Part shown: in pieces, positions 6,229 through 14,797 of the stretch
Numbering within the stretch: position 1 is the first letter of the stretch
Layout: each line of letters begins with the position of its first letter
Assembly: GCA_009889585.1 (NCBI GenBank)
Contig: WUQV01000172.1
Location: 1-25,136, forward strand
Origin: Candidatus Bathyarchaeota archaeon
GTDB lineage: Archaea; Thermoproteota; Bathyarchaeia; Bathyarchaeales; WUQV01
Direction of reading: 5' to 3'
DNA length: 25,136 bases
Made by a program: the position numbers and the translations under genes
The notes under the pieces: model-generated
Seen by the model: only the letters and a program-made list of their open reading frames with translations
What the model was told of the DNA's origin: nothing
Databases searched by the model: none

Positions 6229-7506
6229 GTGAAGGAGGACGTGTCGCTCCAACCGAAGAGAACATCGTTACAACTCTATCGATTAAAAAAGTTACTGGAT
6301 TTTTTGGCAAGCAAAGAGGGAAGGGGAACGGAGTTAATCTCTCTATACATTCCGCCGGGTCGCCAAATCAGCGACACCGTGGCGATGTTAAGACAGGAGT
6401 ACGGAACGGCTTCTAACATCAAGTCCGATACGACGAGGAGGAACGTTCAAGACGCGCTTGTAAAGGTTATGCAACGCCTTAAGCTCTTTAAGGAGGCGCC
6501 TGAGAGCGGGCTCGTTATCTTCTGTGGAGCTATTCCACAAGATGGAGGGCCTGGAAGCGAGAAGATAGAAACTTACGTAATAATACCGCCTGAGCCGATC
6601 GACGTTTACTTATACCGTTGTGACTCAAGGTTTCACATAGAGTACTTACAGGAGCAGTTAAAGGAAAAGGAAGCTTATGGAATAGTCGTCATGGACGCTA
6701 GCTCGGCGACGATCGCTATATTAAAGGGCAAGAGGGTCGAAGTGGTGGAAGAGATAACCTCTGGCATCCCTGGGAAGCATAGGGCTGGAGGTCAATCCGC
6801 TAGGCGCTTCGAAAGGTTAAGGGAGATGAGGCTCATCGAATATTATTCCAGAGTTGGAAGGCATGTGAACGAGGCATTTTTAAGCGTGCCGGAGTTAAAG
6901 GGGATCATCATAGCAGGGCCAGGGCCTACGAAGTATGAACTTCAAAAAGGGGATTATCTTCACTACTCATTAAAAGATAAGGTTGTTGGAATAATAGATA
7001 CGGCGTACTCGGATGAGCAAGGGGTTGAAGAGGTAGTCGAAAAGGCGCCTGAGATAATACAAAGGGTTCGTTACGTTGAGGAGAAGCAAATAGTTCAAGA
7101 GTTCTTATATCATATCGGACATGATACAGGCTTAGCGACGTACGGCGAGGTTGAAGTTCGAAAGGCTTTGGATGCAGGGGTCGTGAGGACGTTATTGCTA
7201 TCCGAGGACTTAGAGATCCTTTGCGTGACGGTTCAATGCAGCTCGTGTGGATACGTTGAACGTCGCTCTATGAGAAGCGTCGACGTATTGAGCTTCAAAT
7301 ACGGCTTGGCAAAGGGATCGTGCGTGAGTTGCGGAGCTCAATCCATTTCGGCCATCGAGACGGAGGAATTAATCGAGGATTTAGCGAAAATAGCCGAAGG
7401 ACAAGGGGTTAACGTAGAAGTAATCTCTACGGAGACGGAAGAGGGGCAGATGTTGAAGAAGTCATTCGGAGGAGTTGCAGCGATACTTCGCTTCAAGCAA
7501 GGTTAA
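6229..7506 (+). CDS. prf1: Archaeal peptide chain release factor 1 (aRF1)
   Basis: 425 residues, the usual length. It recognises all three stop codons in the ribosomal A site and triggers hydrolysis of peptidyl-tRNA. Domain 1 holds the stop-codon motif TASNIKS (NIKS at 63-66); domain 2 holds the catalytic loop GIPGKHRAGGQSARRFERLR with GGQ at 187-189; domain 3 carries a four-cysteine zinc mini-domain, C337/C340 (CSSC) and C365/C368 (CVSC), found in many archaeal aRF1 proteins. The start is a GTG at 6229. It converges on valS with 20 nt between them. Sequence composition is normal for the GC-richer genes of the window. Confidence 0.97.
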   Translation: MKEDVSLQPKRTSLQLYRLKKLLDFLASKEGRGTELISLYIPPGRQISDTVAMLRQEYGTASNIKSDTTRRNVQDALVKVMQRLKLFKEAPESGLVIFCGAIPQDGGPGSEKIETYVIIPPEPIDVYLYRCDSRFHIEYLQEQLKEKEAYGIVVMDASSATIAILKGKRVEVVEEITSGIPGKHRAGGQSARRFERLREMRLIEYYSRVGRHVNEAFLSVPELKGIIIAGPGPTKYELQKGDYLHYSLKDKVVGIIDTAYSDEQGVEEVVEKAPEIIQRVRYVEEKQIVQEFLYHIGHDTGLATYGEVEVRKALDAGVVRTLLLSEDLEILCVTVQCSSCGYVERRSMRSVDVLSFKYGLAKGSCVSCGAQSISAIETEELIEDLAKIAEGQGVNVEVISTETEEGQMLKKSFGGVAAILRFKQG

Positions 7507-7526
7507 CGCTTAATGCTTCCTTGACG

Positions 7527-9995
7527 TTAACGCTCAATCATAATACGAACTTCAGGATGACCTTCAACAACCTTACCCTCGCCTTCCTTTAATGAAATTA
7601 TTAACTCTTGAGATTTACAAGCACCTATTACATCATCCTTTGCTAATGTAATTATATCGATTAGCTCTTCACTAGAGGTATAAACTATTAACCTCCTTAT
7701 CGAAGTATTAAGTGGCATTCTTCTCTCAGCCTTATGCTTTCTCACTTCACTAATCAAAGCCAAGATTAAATCACCATGACGTTCAACTATTTCATTAATA
7801 ATTCCTTCATCAACTATTGGCCATGGAGAAATATGAATACTCTTATAACCCTTATCTTCCGCATACATAACTTGATAAATCTCCTCAGTAATATGTGGCA
7901 TAAATGGTGCTAATAATTGTAATACTTTGTAAATGGCATTATATAATGCAAATTGTGCAGCTCTTCTTTTACCTTCACCATAAATTTCCAACCTATAAAG
8001 TCGATCCTTTACAGCTTCAATATACTTATCGCAAAGGACATGCCATGTGAAATTTCGAACTTCTTCTATCGCTACATTAAATTGACAATTCTCTAACGCA
8101 TCAGTTACCCTCTTTACGACTCGTTCAAGCTTGCTTAATAACCACTTATCCAAAAGCTGAAGTTCAATGCCCTTCTCTAACTTCGAATCGTAATCCATTA
8201 AGTGATAGCTTGCGAATCTAGCTGCGTTCCACAACTTCCTTATGAATCGACGGCCGTATTCAACGTCTGGCCAACGGAATGGGATATCGTAGCCCGTTGC
8301 TCCACCTGCTAAGGCCCATTGCCTCGTTGCATCGGCGCCGTATTTATCGATAACCTCCGGGGCAGCTACATAATTACCCTTAGACTTACTCATCTTCCTA
8401 CCGTCCGAGCCTAACACCATCCCGTTTATCAAGCAGCTCTTATACGGCCTTTCGTTGAAAAGGGCTAGATGATGAACCATTAAGTAATAAGCCCACGTCC
8501 TGATGATGTCGTATCCCGATGGATGTAAATCCGCTGGGAAAAGCTTACGCCAACCTTCTCGATCTGGCCAACCAGCGTGAATAGCGCACGTTAACGATGA
8601 GTCAAACCAAGTGTCTAACACGTCTCTTTCGGGGATGAACTCGAAGTGACCGCACTTCGGGCACTTCTCCACCTTAGGGGGCTCAACCCTAGGGTCTATC
8701 GGGAGCCAATTCGCTTCAGCGATGATGACCTCCTTGCACTTGCCGCAGTACCAAATCGGGATGGGGGTGGCGAAGACCCTTTGCCTTGACACTACCCAAT
8801 CCCAATCTAAAGAACGAGCCCAATCGATTAATCGATGCTTCATATGATCTGGATACCACTTAAGCTCTAAGGCGTTCCTTTCGACTTCATCGGTAAGAGC
8901 CCTCGTCCTCATAAACCATTGCTCCCTTTCTAAGATTTCAATCGGAGTTCCACACCTCCAACAAACGCCTACTTCTTGTTGAATATACTCAACTTTTTTC
9001 AATAATCCCTCGTTCTTTAAATCCTCAATTACAGCCTTTCTTGCTCCTTCTATAGTCATATTTGCATATTTTCCAGCTTCCTCATTTATCTTTCCATCAT
9101 GAGTAATACACATAATAATTGGTAATTGATTTCTCTTAACGACCTTAACATCTGCCTTATCACCATATGTACATATCATTACGACGCCTGTACCAAACTT
9201 CGGATCAACTGATTCTTCAGCTATAATCTCTACCACCCTCTTCACAATAGGCACTATGATTCTTTTTCCAATATATGATCGATATCTTTCATCAAATGGA
9301 TTTACAGATACAGCAACGCACGCTGATATAAGCTCCGGCCTCGTTGTCGCTATTATTAAACTTCCACCTTCCACAAGCTCAAACTCCATATAGTATAAAG
9401 CTCCATCTCTAGATTCATGCTCTACTTCAGCATCTGCAATTGCTGTCTCACATCGTGGACACCAATTAATTGGATGCATTCCTCTATATATGAACCCATT
9501 TTTATAAAGAGTAATGAATGATAATTGAGTTCTCCTCCAATAATTTGGATCCATTGTTTTATATTCTATCATCCAATCCACTGAACAACCTAATCGAATA
9601 ATGGCATTTTTCATTATATCAATATATTTACTTACGAGTTGCTCACAAAGCTTGCGAAACTCTTTCGGATGAACTTCAGCCTTCCTCATACCATAGCGCT
9701 CTTCTACTTCTACTTCAGTTGGAAGACCATGGCAATCCCATCCTTGTGGAAAAAGTACGTTGTAACCTTTCATGCGCTTATACCTAGCTACGACGTCAAA
9801 ATACGTCCAATTTAAAACGTTCCCCATATGGAAGTCTCCAGAGGGATAAGGAGGAGGAGTATCAATAGTAAACGTCGGCTTAGTCGTATCTTCCCAATCA
9901 AAACGATAAATGCCCGTCTCCTCCCATTTACGTTGCCACTTCTCCTCTACTTTGATTATATCGCATTCCTTAGGTAGGACCTTCACGTAAACCAT
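7527..9995 (-). CDS. valS: Valyl-tRNA synthetase
   Basis: 822 residues, class Ia synthetase that charges tRNA-Val. PPPYPSGDFHMGN (about 47-59) carries the HIGH signature as HMGN; KMSKS is at 534-538; the CP1 editing domain carries ATTRPEL (216-222). NWCPRCETAIADAE favours ValRS over IleRS and LeuRS. Several CxxC pairs (C179/C182, C345/C348, C417/C420, C445/C448) suggest zinc knuckles, as in archaeal enzymes. The C-terminal anticodon-binding helices are present, with no long coiled-coil tail. GAGAGGAG directly abuts the ATG at 9995, so the GTG three codons later (9986) may be the true start with proper spacing. GC content changes abruptly inside the gene: about 32-33% in sampled segments near 7.9 and 9.1 kb and about 63% near 8.3 kb. 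Confidence 0.96.
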   Translation of the reverse strand: MVYVKVLPKECDIIKVEEKWQRKWEETGIYRFDWEDTTKPTFTIDTPPPYPSGDFHMGNVLNWTYFDVVARYKRMKGYNVLFPQGWDCHGLPTEVEVEERYGMRKAEVHPKEFRKLCEQLVSKYIDIMKNAIIRLGCSVDWMIEYKTMDPNYWRRTQLSFITLYKNGFIYRGMHPINWCPRCETAIADAEVEHESRDGALYYMEFELVEGGSLIIATTRPELISACVAVSVNPFDERYRSYIGKRIIVPIVKRVVEIIAEESVDPKFGTGVVMICTYGDKADVKVVKRNQLPIIMCITHDGKINEEAGKYANMTIEGARKAVIEDLKNEGLLKKVEYIQQEVGVCWRCGTPIEILEREQWFMRTRALTDEVERNALELKWYPDHMKHRLIDWARSLDWDWVVSRQRVFATPIPIWYCGKCKEVIIAEANWLPIDPRVEPPKVEKCPKCGHFEFIPERDVLDTWFDSSLTCAIHAGWPDREGWRKLFPADLHPSGYDIIRTWAYYLMVHHLALFNERPYKSCLINGMVLGSDGRKMSKSKGNYVAAPEVIDKYGADATRQWALAGGATGYDIPFRWPDVEYGRRFIRKLWNAARFASYHLMDYDSKLEKGIELQLLDKWLLSKLERVVKRVTDALENCQFNVAIEEVRNFTWHVLCDKYIEAVKDRLYRLEIYGEGKRRAAQFALYNAIYKVLQLLAPFMPHITEEIYQVMYAEDKGYKSIHISPWPIVDEGIINEIVERHGDLILALISEVRKHKAERRMPLNTSIRRLIVYTSSEELIDIITLAKDDVIGACKSQELIISLKEGEGKVVEGHPEVRIMIER

Positions 9996-10043
9996 CTCCT
10001 CTCAACTAGCGGCTATACGCAAATGCACGATAGATAATGCCTT

Positions 10044-10880
10044 TCAGCTTAAAAACCTCTCCAATCCCTCTCGCCTTTTGCGACGGACGTCAAGGGCTTC
10101 GATCTTATCGTTAACGACTATGCTCATCCCATCGAAGGCCGCTATAGTCCTTACGCCCGTCTTTCGTTCGATGATCTTTGCTTCATTCATCGGCTTTCCT
10201 AAGATCATCTTCGTCCCGAAGTGCGTTATAACGGCTGCCTCCGGACAAGATTCGCTCACGATCTTAACAGCGTCGTCCGTCGTCATATGGCCCTTCCAAG
10301 GCCTGCCGGACGGCCTCATGACGCAAAGGATGAGCAACCTAACCCCTCGGTAGTAATTACCGATCCCCTCGAAGTACTCGGTGTCGCTTGTATACGCGAC
10401 ATCGCCAACGCCCTCGCTTTCGATTCTAAAGCCCACGGTGTCGGGATCGGTGTGATGCGCCTCCGTTGCCAAAACGTTCAACCCCTCGACTTGAAATGAA
10501 GAGCCAAGCTCGGCCTTAACGAGGTATTTCGGCGCCGATTGATGGTACTTCGAGATCGAAGGGCCGCAGACCTCATTCCCGACGAGGACGCTTTTAGAGG
10601 CTGCCAATAGCCCTCGCTTCTTCGTCACGCCGTACGTCATCGCCTCGATTAGGACTTCTGCATCATCATAATGGTCCAAGTGGCTATGCGATACCAATAA
10701 GGCGTTTATCTTCCGCGGGTCAAGCCCTTCGGCCAGAGAGTAAACTATGGAGCCAGGGCCTGGGTCTAGGTGAAGGTTTAAGCCTTCGGCGAGGATGCGA
10801 ATCCCCCCTGTTTTACGCTTTTGGGTAACCGTGGCGAACCTTCCGCCGCCAGTCCCGAGGAATACTATCTCTAGCTTCAA
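10044..10880 (-). CDS. Metallo-beta-lactamase-fold hydrolase
   Basis: 278 residues. The metal-binding signature HSHLDH is in LLVSHSHLDHYDD (about residues 64-76); HHTDP (about 142-146), the SDTEY acid motif and ITHFGTKM supply the remaining ligands expected of a two-metal MBL enzyme. The N-terminus (MKLEIVFLGTGGGR) is the typical first strand and turn. It resembles the archaeal RNase Z-like or phosphodiesterase-like branch, but lacks RNase Z exosite features I could identify, so the substrate is open. The start is a TTG at 10880; a TATA-like TTTAAGTT on the minus strand (10907-10915) about 27 nt upstream supports a leaderless message. It follows valS on the same strand but upstream of it, with a 48-nt gap, so the two could be cotranscribed. 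Confidence 0.82.
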   Translation of the reverse strand: MKLEIVFLGTGGGRFATVTQKRKTGGIRILAEGLNLHLDPGPGSIVYSLAEGLDPRKINALLVSHSHLDHYDDAEVLIEAMTYGVTKKRGLLAASKSVLVGNEVCGPSISKYHQSAPKYLVKAELGSSFQVEGLNVLATEAHHTDPDTVGFRIESEGVGDVAYTSDTEYFEGIGNYYRGVRLLILCVMRPSGRPWKGHMTTDDAVKIVSESCPEAAVITHFGTKMILGKPMNEAKIIERKTGVRTIAAFDGMSIVVNDKIEALDVRRKRREGLERFLS

Positions 10881-10906
10881 TGCTGAACAACTTAATAGTT
10901 AATCAA

Positions 10907-10915
10907 CTTAAATTT
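10907..10915 (-). promoter_or_regulatory. TATA-like box of the MBL-fold gene
   Basis: Minus-strand AAATTTAAG is about 27 nt before the TTG start at 10880. Confidence 0.4.
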
Positions 10916-11104
10916 GTCCTTTTCCGTTAACCGTAACGATTCGCCTCCATACGATCTTCTTCGAAAAACCTTACAACGCTTCAAGAGCGCCTTAGCCATC
11001 CTTTATAAGGCTCGAAGGTACGTGCAGCCTGTCAGAAAAACGCTTAGGCATTTTCTGACTTCCCCATCACAGCCTTCGGGCCCCCTTTCAGCTATCTCCC
11101 GAGC

Positions 11105-11412
11105 TTAGCTATGAGCTTGTTCACAGCGAAGGCTCATGAAGCCTTAAAGCTGCATAACCTTAACCTTAGAAACCTACTTAAGCTCCTTCAAGATGCTATG
11201 ATTCGCTTCAGATACGGCGTAGGCCTTGTATGGTCATCTACTATAAGTACCACTTTAAACCTTGGCTTAGCAGCTTAACGTAACCTTTCACTATGAATAG
11301 GACTTTCTAAAACGTCTCTTACTACTTCATAGGACCCATGCTTCAGAACTCCTTAAGCTATAGCTCCATTATCTAATAGGAATAGCTTCTCTATCGGAAT
11401 TCCTTCGATGTC
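11105..11412 (-). pseudogene. Degenerate transposase-like gene
   Basis: The gap 10881-11504 holds a broken minus-strand gene. One frame reads DIEGIPIEKLFLLDNGAIA, stop, GVLKHGSYEVVRDVLESPIH, SERLR, stop, AAKPRFKVVLIVDDHTRP; it then continues one frame over as AVSEANHSILKELK, stop, VSK. The strand LIVDDHTR resembles the first or second acidic strand of DDE/rve-type integrases, and ILKEL-x-x-VSK is shared with the remnant at 536-745. At least three stops and one frameshift make it inactive. Assignment to transposase is by this pattern only. Nothing clear is seen in 10916-11100 or 11413-11500. Confidence 0.45.
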
Positions 11413-11504
11413 TCACTTACTATTATTAGATACAATCGATTATAGAAATTCTAAACGTACTGTCTAAAAATGTTATGGAGAACCTTCAGCAATATAGGTA
11501 AAAA

Positions 11505-13151
11505 TTAAGATAGTCCGAGCTGTTTAAGTAACTTCTCCTTAACCCCTCTATGAATTATCTTTCCTGAGCCAGTTCTAGGAAGCTCTTCAGCCTTCATGAA
11601 GAACACCTTCTTAGGCTTCTTATAGCTCGTAATTTTGCCAGTACACCAATCTATAACCTCCTTCTCCGTAAGCTTAGAGCTCTCCCCTGTCACTACAACG
11701 GCAGTTACCGCTTCACCCCACTTCTCATCTGGAAGACCTATTACACAAACTTCTACCACGTCAGGACTTTGGGCGATCACTTGCTCCACTTCAGAAGGAA
11801 AGACTTTCTCCCCTCCAGTGATTATCATATTATCCTTTCTATCTACAAGGTAGATGTAGCCCTCTTCATCCCTCATAGCCATATCTCCAGCGCTAAAGTA
11901 GAGCTTATCGTCTATAACCCTGAAGGACTTCTTAGTCTTCTCAGGGTCTTTATAGTAGCCATCAAACATCATAGAACCTCTAGAGTAAAGCTCACCAATC
12001 ATTCTGGGTTCGGTAATAACATTCCCTTCATCATCCAGAAGTTTTATCTCATAAGTACAGAGGGTCTCTCTACCTATTGAGCCCACCTTCCTTAATTGAT
12101 CCTCATGCTTTAGTATAGTCACTATGCCAGCCTCAGTAGAGCCATAGGCCTCTAAAAGCTTAACATGAGGCATCCACTTCAGTATACGCTCTTTAATTGG
12201 ACCTCTCACTGGAGCTGAAGACGTTAAGAGTACTTTAAGGGAGCTTACGTCATACTTCTTCTTAACATCTTCAGGCAAATCTAAGAGGAGCTTATAGTGC
12301 GTAGGTATTAACGAAATGAAGTTTATCTTCTCTCTATTCACTATCTGGAGGAGTTCTTCAGGATCAAATCCTCTATCCCTCCCTATAAACTGAGAGCCTC
12401 CTATGTAAAGCCAGAGGAGGCCATAAAATGTGGAGTTCACATGAAACCAAGGCATTATAGTCATGCCGCACATATTTTCATCGAAGCCATGCTCTATAGC
12501 AAACACCGTATAAACAGCAGAATAGGAGCCATGAGACCTAACGCAGCCTTTAGGTAGGCCAGTGGTTCCGGAGGTGTAAACCTGGATCCAAGGGTCCTTA
12601 GGCTCGACGAGAACCTTAGGCCTCGTAGGTGAAGCGCTAGCTAAGAACGCCTCATAGTCCTCGTAGCCTTCAGGAACTGGCTTGTCAGTCCTTTTAACCA
12701 CTACGTAGCCTTCCTTAATTACGTCCTCAAATTTTGCCTTAACTTGATCAACGATCGGCACAAACTCTTCCTCAACTATGACAACCTTACTATCAGCATG
12801 GTTAACGACATATTGAACCTCGCTTGAGACGAATCTCCAGCTTATAGGAGCTACAACCAAACCCGCCTTAGCTGCAGCACAATAGACATCTGCATATTCT
12901 TCACAATTTAACATCATCGTTGAAAACCTATCGCCCTTTCTCAACCCTAAGCTTAGGAGGGAGTTCGCTAGCCTGTTCACCCTTTCATTAAACTCCCTAT
13001 AGTTAAAGGTCTTACCCCTCCAGTCTTTAACGGCCATCTTGTTAGGATACTTCTTCGCATTAACATCAAGTTGCTCACCAATCGTAAGCCATTCAGTACC
13101 CCTTTCATACCATGAGGGAACGTACTCGGGTATGGACGCTCTTTCGGACAT
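11505..13151 (-). CDS. AMP-forming acyl-CoA synthetase (acid-CoA ligase)
   Basis: 548 residues of the ANL superfamily, which adenylates a carboxylic acid with ATP and then forms its CoA thioester. The P-loop-like YTSGTTGLPKG is at 192-202; YGSTEAG, the hinge region GEKVFPSEVE and the C-terminal RTGSGK (lysine at 531) complete the core motifs. Overall resemblance is to medium/long-chain or aromatic acid ligases; the substrate cannot be read from the sequence. It is on the same strand as the dehydratase pair, but 397 nt separate them, holding a transposase remnant, and it has its own promoter. The pairing suggests the ligase makes the CoA ester that the dehydratase/reductase uses. CpG is sparse, as in the pair, unlike purL. 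Confidence 0.92.
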   Translation of the reverse strand: MSERASIPEYVPSWYERGTEWLTIGEQLDVNAKKYPNKMAVKDWRGKTFNYREFNERVNRLANSLLSLGLRKGDRFSTMMLNCEEYADVYCAAAKAGLVVAPISWRFVSSEVQYVVNHADSKVVIVEEEFVPIVDQVKAKFEDVIKEGYVVVKRTDKPVPEGYEDYEAFLASASPTRPKVLVEPKDPWIQVYTSGTTGLPKGCVRSHGSYSAVYTVFAIEHGFDENMCGMTIMPWFHVNSTFYGLLWLYIGGSQFIGRDRGFDPEELLQIVNREKINFISLIPTHYKLLLDLPEDVKKKYDVSSLKVLLTSSAPVRGPIKERILKWMPHVKLLEAYGSTEAGIVTILKHEDQLRKVGSIGRETLCTYEIKLLDDEGNVITEPRMIGELYSRGSMMFDGYYKDPEKTKKSFRVIDDKLYFSAGDMAMRDEEGYIYLVDRKDNMIITGGEKVFPSEVEQVIAQSPDVVEVCVIGLPDEKWGEAVTAVVVTGESSKLTEKEVIDWCTGKITSYKKPKKVFFMKAEELPRTGSGKIIHRGVKEKLLKQLGLS

Positions 13152-13175
13152 TCAGATTTTTATCTATGACGCGAC

Positions 13176-13183
13176 AATTTAAG
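13176..13183 (-). promoter_or_regulatory. TATA-like box of the acyl-CoA ligase gene
   Basis: Minus-strand CTTAAATT lies about 26 nt before ATG 13151, showing that the ligase can be transcribed apart from the dehydratase pair. Confidence 0.5.
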
Positions 13184-13227
13184 TTTTTTCGGCTCCTTGG
13201 ATTTCGTTCCCCCTCATGCTTAAGGGT

Positions 13228-13500
13228 TCCGTTAGACTTTGGTACCGAACTTAGCCACGCATTTTCGGACTTTGAGCCTTAGAAGGGGTCGTATGGAAGT
13301 GGATGCAACGATAGCTTTAAAGGGAGAAGCCTAGGAGGCTTGTAGCCGTTAGTGAGTGTACGTTAAGGCTAACGACAAGCAGCACTAGTCTATGTGGCGT
13401 TAAACATCGGTAGGGGCGAGCCACAGTTATGAAAGGACATATTCTATGAGGAATCCATAAGCATCCGAGCCCTTCTTAACGGAATTCCTAAAGCTATGTG
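13228..13500 (+). pseudogene. Degenerate DDE transposase (IS6/ISH-like pattern)
   Basis: The plus strand reads SVRLWYRT, stop, PRIFGL, stop, ALEGVVWKWMQR, two stops, then EKPRRLVAVSECTLRLTTS; after a +1 shift it continues ALVYVALNIGRGEPQL. This matches the start of archaeal IS6-type transposases: an N-terminal helical domain ending in W-K-W, then R-L-V-A-V-D-E-T-K-L with the first catalytic Asp, then (V)YVALNIGTGE. The catalytic Asp is Ser here, and about four stops and a frameshift are present, so it is dead. It lies in the gap between the dehydratase pair and the ligase promoter and is on the opposite strand to both. Confidence 0.6.
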
Positions 13501-13548
13501 AGGTGAACTCTAACTTCATAGCGGATAAGGCTCCACGGCTTAAAAACG

Positions 13549-14793
13549 TTAACGGAACTTACGCCTATGAGCCATAACTTCTACAAAACTTTCCACCTTC
13601 ATCTTAATTTGCTCCTCTGAGAAGTAGCGCCAGTCTGTAGCATCTAGCTCTATTATAAGGCCCGGTATGCCGTGGCGATCGCGTAAGTAGTTCTTCATGT
13701 CTATGTTATCCACCGACATGAACCTACAGCCCCAGTTAGTGGGCATTATGAAGCCATCGAGGCTGTATCCTTTAACGAGATCGTCGAATAACCTCATTTT
13801 GAACTCTAACGTTGAGTTAGAGTATATAGTTAACTGCCTTTTAGCTATGCTTTCAAAGGGCTTAGAGGGGTCTAATCTGCCAGCCCAAGTAATGGTGGGA
13901 GTCTCTATCACCACAACTACCCCCAAGCTTTTTAAGTAATCGTAAAAGCCTAAGTTAAACCATGGAGGTAAATTATCCCATGCCACTCTATACTTCTCCT
14001 CAGGTATTACGCCTACTCCTTCCTTCACCTTAGAAGCTACCTCATCCTTGAGCTTGGTATAAAAGTCTACAGCTAGCCGGCTTCCTGGAGCAGCAAGTAT
14101 GAAGAAGACGGCCGACCAAGCGTCCTCAGCCCCCATGGGACATGGTATAGCTTTACGTAACTCCATGATGTCCATCCATAAATCGTTAGCCTTAGCTGAA
14201 GTTTCAAAGGCCTTCTTCAAACTATTCTTATCCAGTTTAGTGTCAAGACATCTTTCCAAGAAATCTATAAGGCGCTCTATTTCAGCTACGTAAAGCTCTA
14301 CGTACACTTCTTCCACTTCCTCCTTAGTAGCTCCAAATACATTATAAGGTACATCTAAGTAGAAGTAAGGGACTTTGAGCATTTTACTTAAGAATTGACT
14401 CCACTTTAAGTGCGTATCACATGATGTTGAAGCGGCTAAGATTAAGCTAGGCCTAGGCATACCGCCTAAAGGGGCTTCTTCAGGCCTTAAGAGGCTCCCT
14501 ATGGTGTTTCTAGCGTAAGAGCAAAGGTCTTTAGAGAAGCCCTTCCTTTCAGCAACTTCACAGCATTTTACGGAGACCTTAAAGGCTCCTTGAATACAAG
14601 CGTATTGTTCAGGCCATATGGGGTATACGTCAAAAGCTTGAGCTATTTCCACGGGAAATGTTGAAAAAACCCAAGCTACAGGTTTACCCTCTTTACTAGC
14701 CTTATGTCCTCCTTCAAAGTAAGGTTTCACGTAATTCTTAAAGAAGCCCTTTGTAATTTCTAAACCTCTAGCACGTGAAGATCTAGCTATCAA
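13549..14793 (-). CDS. 2-hydroxyacyl-CoA dehydratase / benzoyl-CoA reductase family subunit (BcrB/HgdA-like)
   Basis: 414 residues. The family forms a heterodimer in which each subunit binds a [4Fe-4S] cluster through conserved cysteines; candidates here are C91 (LCSYARN), C125 (STSCDTHLKW) and C356 (TNWGCRFMS). PPWFN and the C-terminal ELDATDWRYFS also fit. These enzymes remove water from (R)-2-hydroxyacyl-CoA or reduce aromatic acyl-CoA, driven by an electron from an ATP-dependent activator. The start is a TTG at 14793, decided by AGGTGA, which overlaps the stop of the upstream subunit; the genes are 4 nt apart and translationally coupled. No activator of the BcrA/D or HgdC type is in the window. 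Whether the reaction is dehydration or ring reduction cannot be decided from the sequence. Confidence 0.85.
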   Translation of the reverse strand: MIARSSRARGLEITKGFFKNYVKPYFEGGHKASKEGKPVAWVFSTFPVEIAQAFDVYPIWPEQYACIQGAFKVSVKCCEVAERKGFSKDLCSYARNTIGSLLRPEEAPLGGMPRPSLILAASTSCDTHLKWSQFLSKMLKVPYFYLDVPYNVFGATKEEVEEVYVELYVAEIERLIDFLERCLDTKLDKNSLKKAFETSAKANDLWMDIMELRKAIPCPMGAEDAWSAVFFILAAPGSRLAVDFYTKLKDEVASKVKEGVGVIPEEKYRVAWDNLPPWFNLGFYDYLKSLGVVVVIETPTITWAGRLDPSKPFESIAKRQLTIYSNSTLEFKMRLFDDLVKGYSLDGFIMPTNWGCRFMSVDNIDMKNYLRDRHGIPGLIIELDATDWRYFSEEQIKMKVESFVEVMAHRRKFR

Positions 14794-14797
14794 GCTT

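Noticed and set aside
7527..9995. Isoleucyl- or leucyl-tRNA synthetase as alternative for the 822-residue enzyme
   Set aside because: NWCPRCETAIADAEVEH and the CP1 motifs fit valyl enzymes; length is also that of archaeal ValRS.
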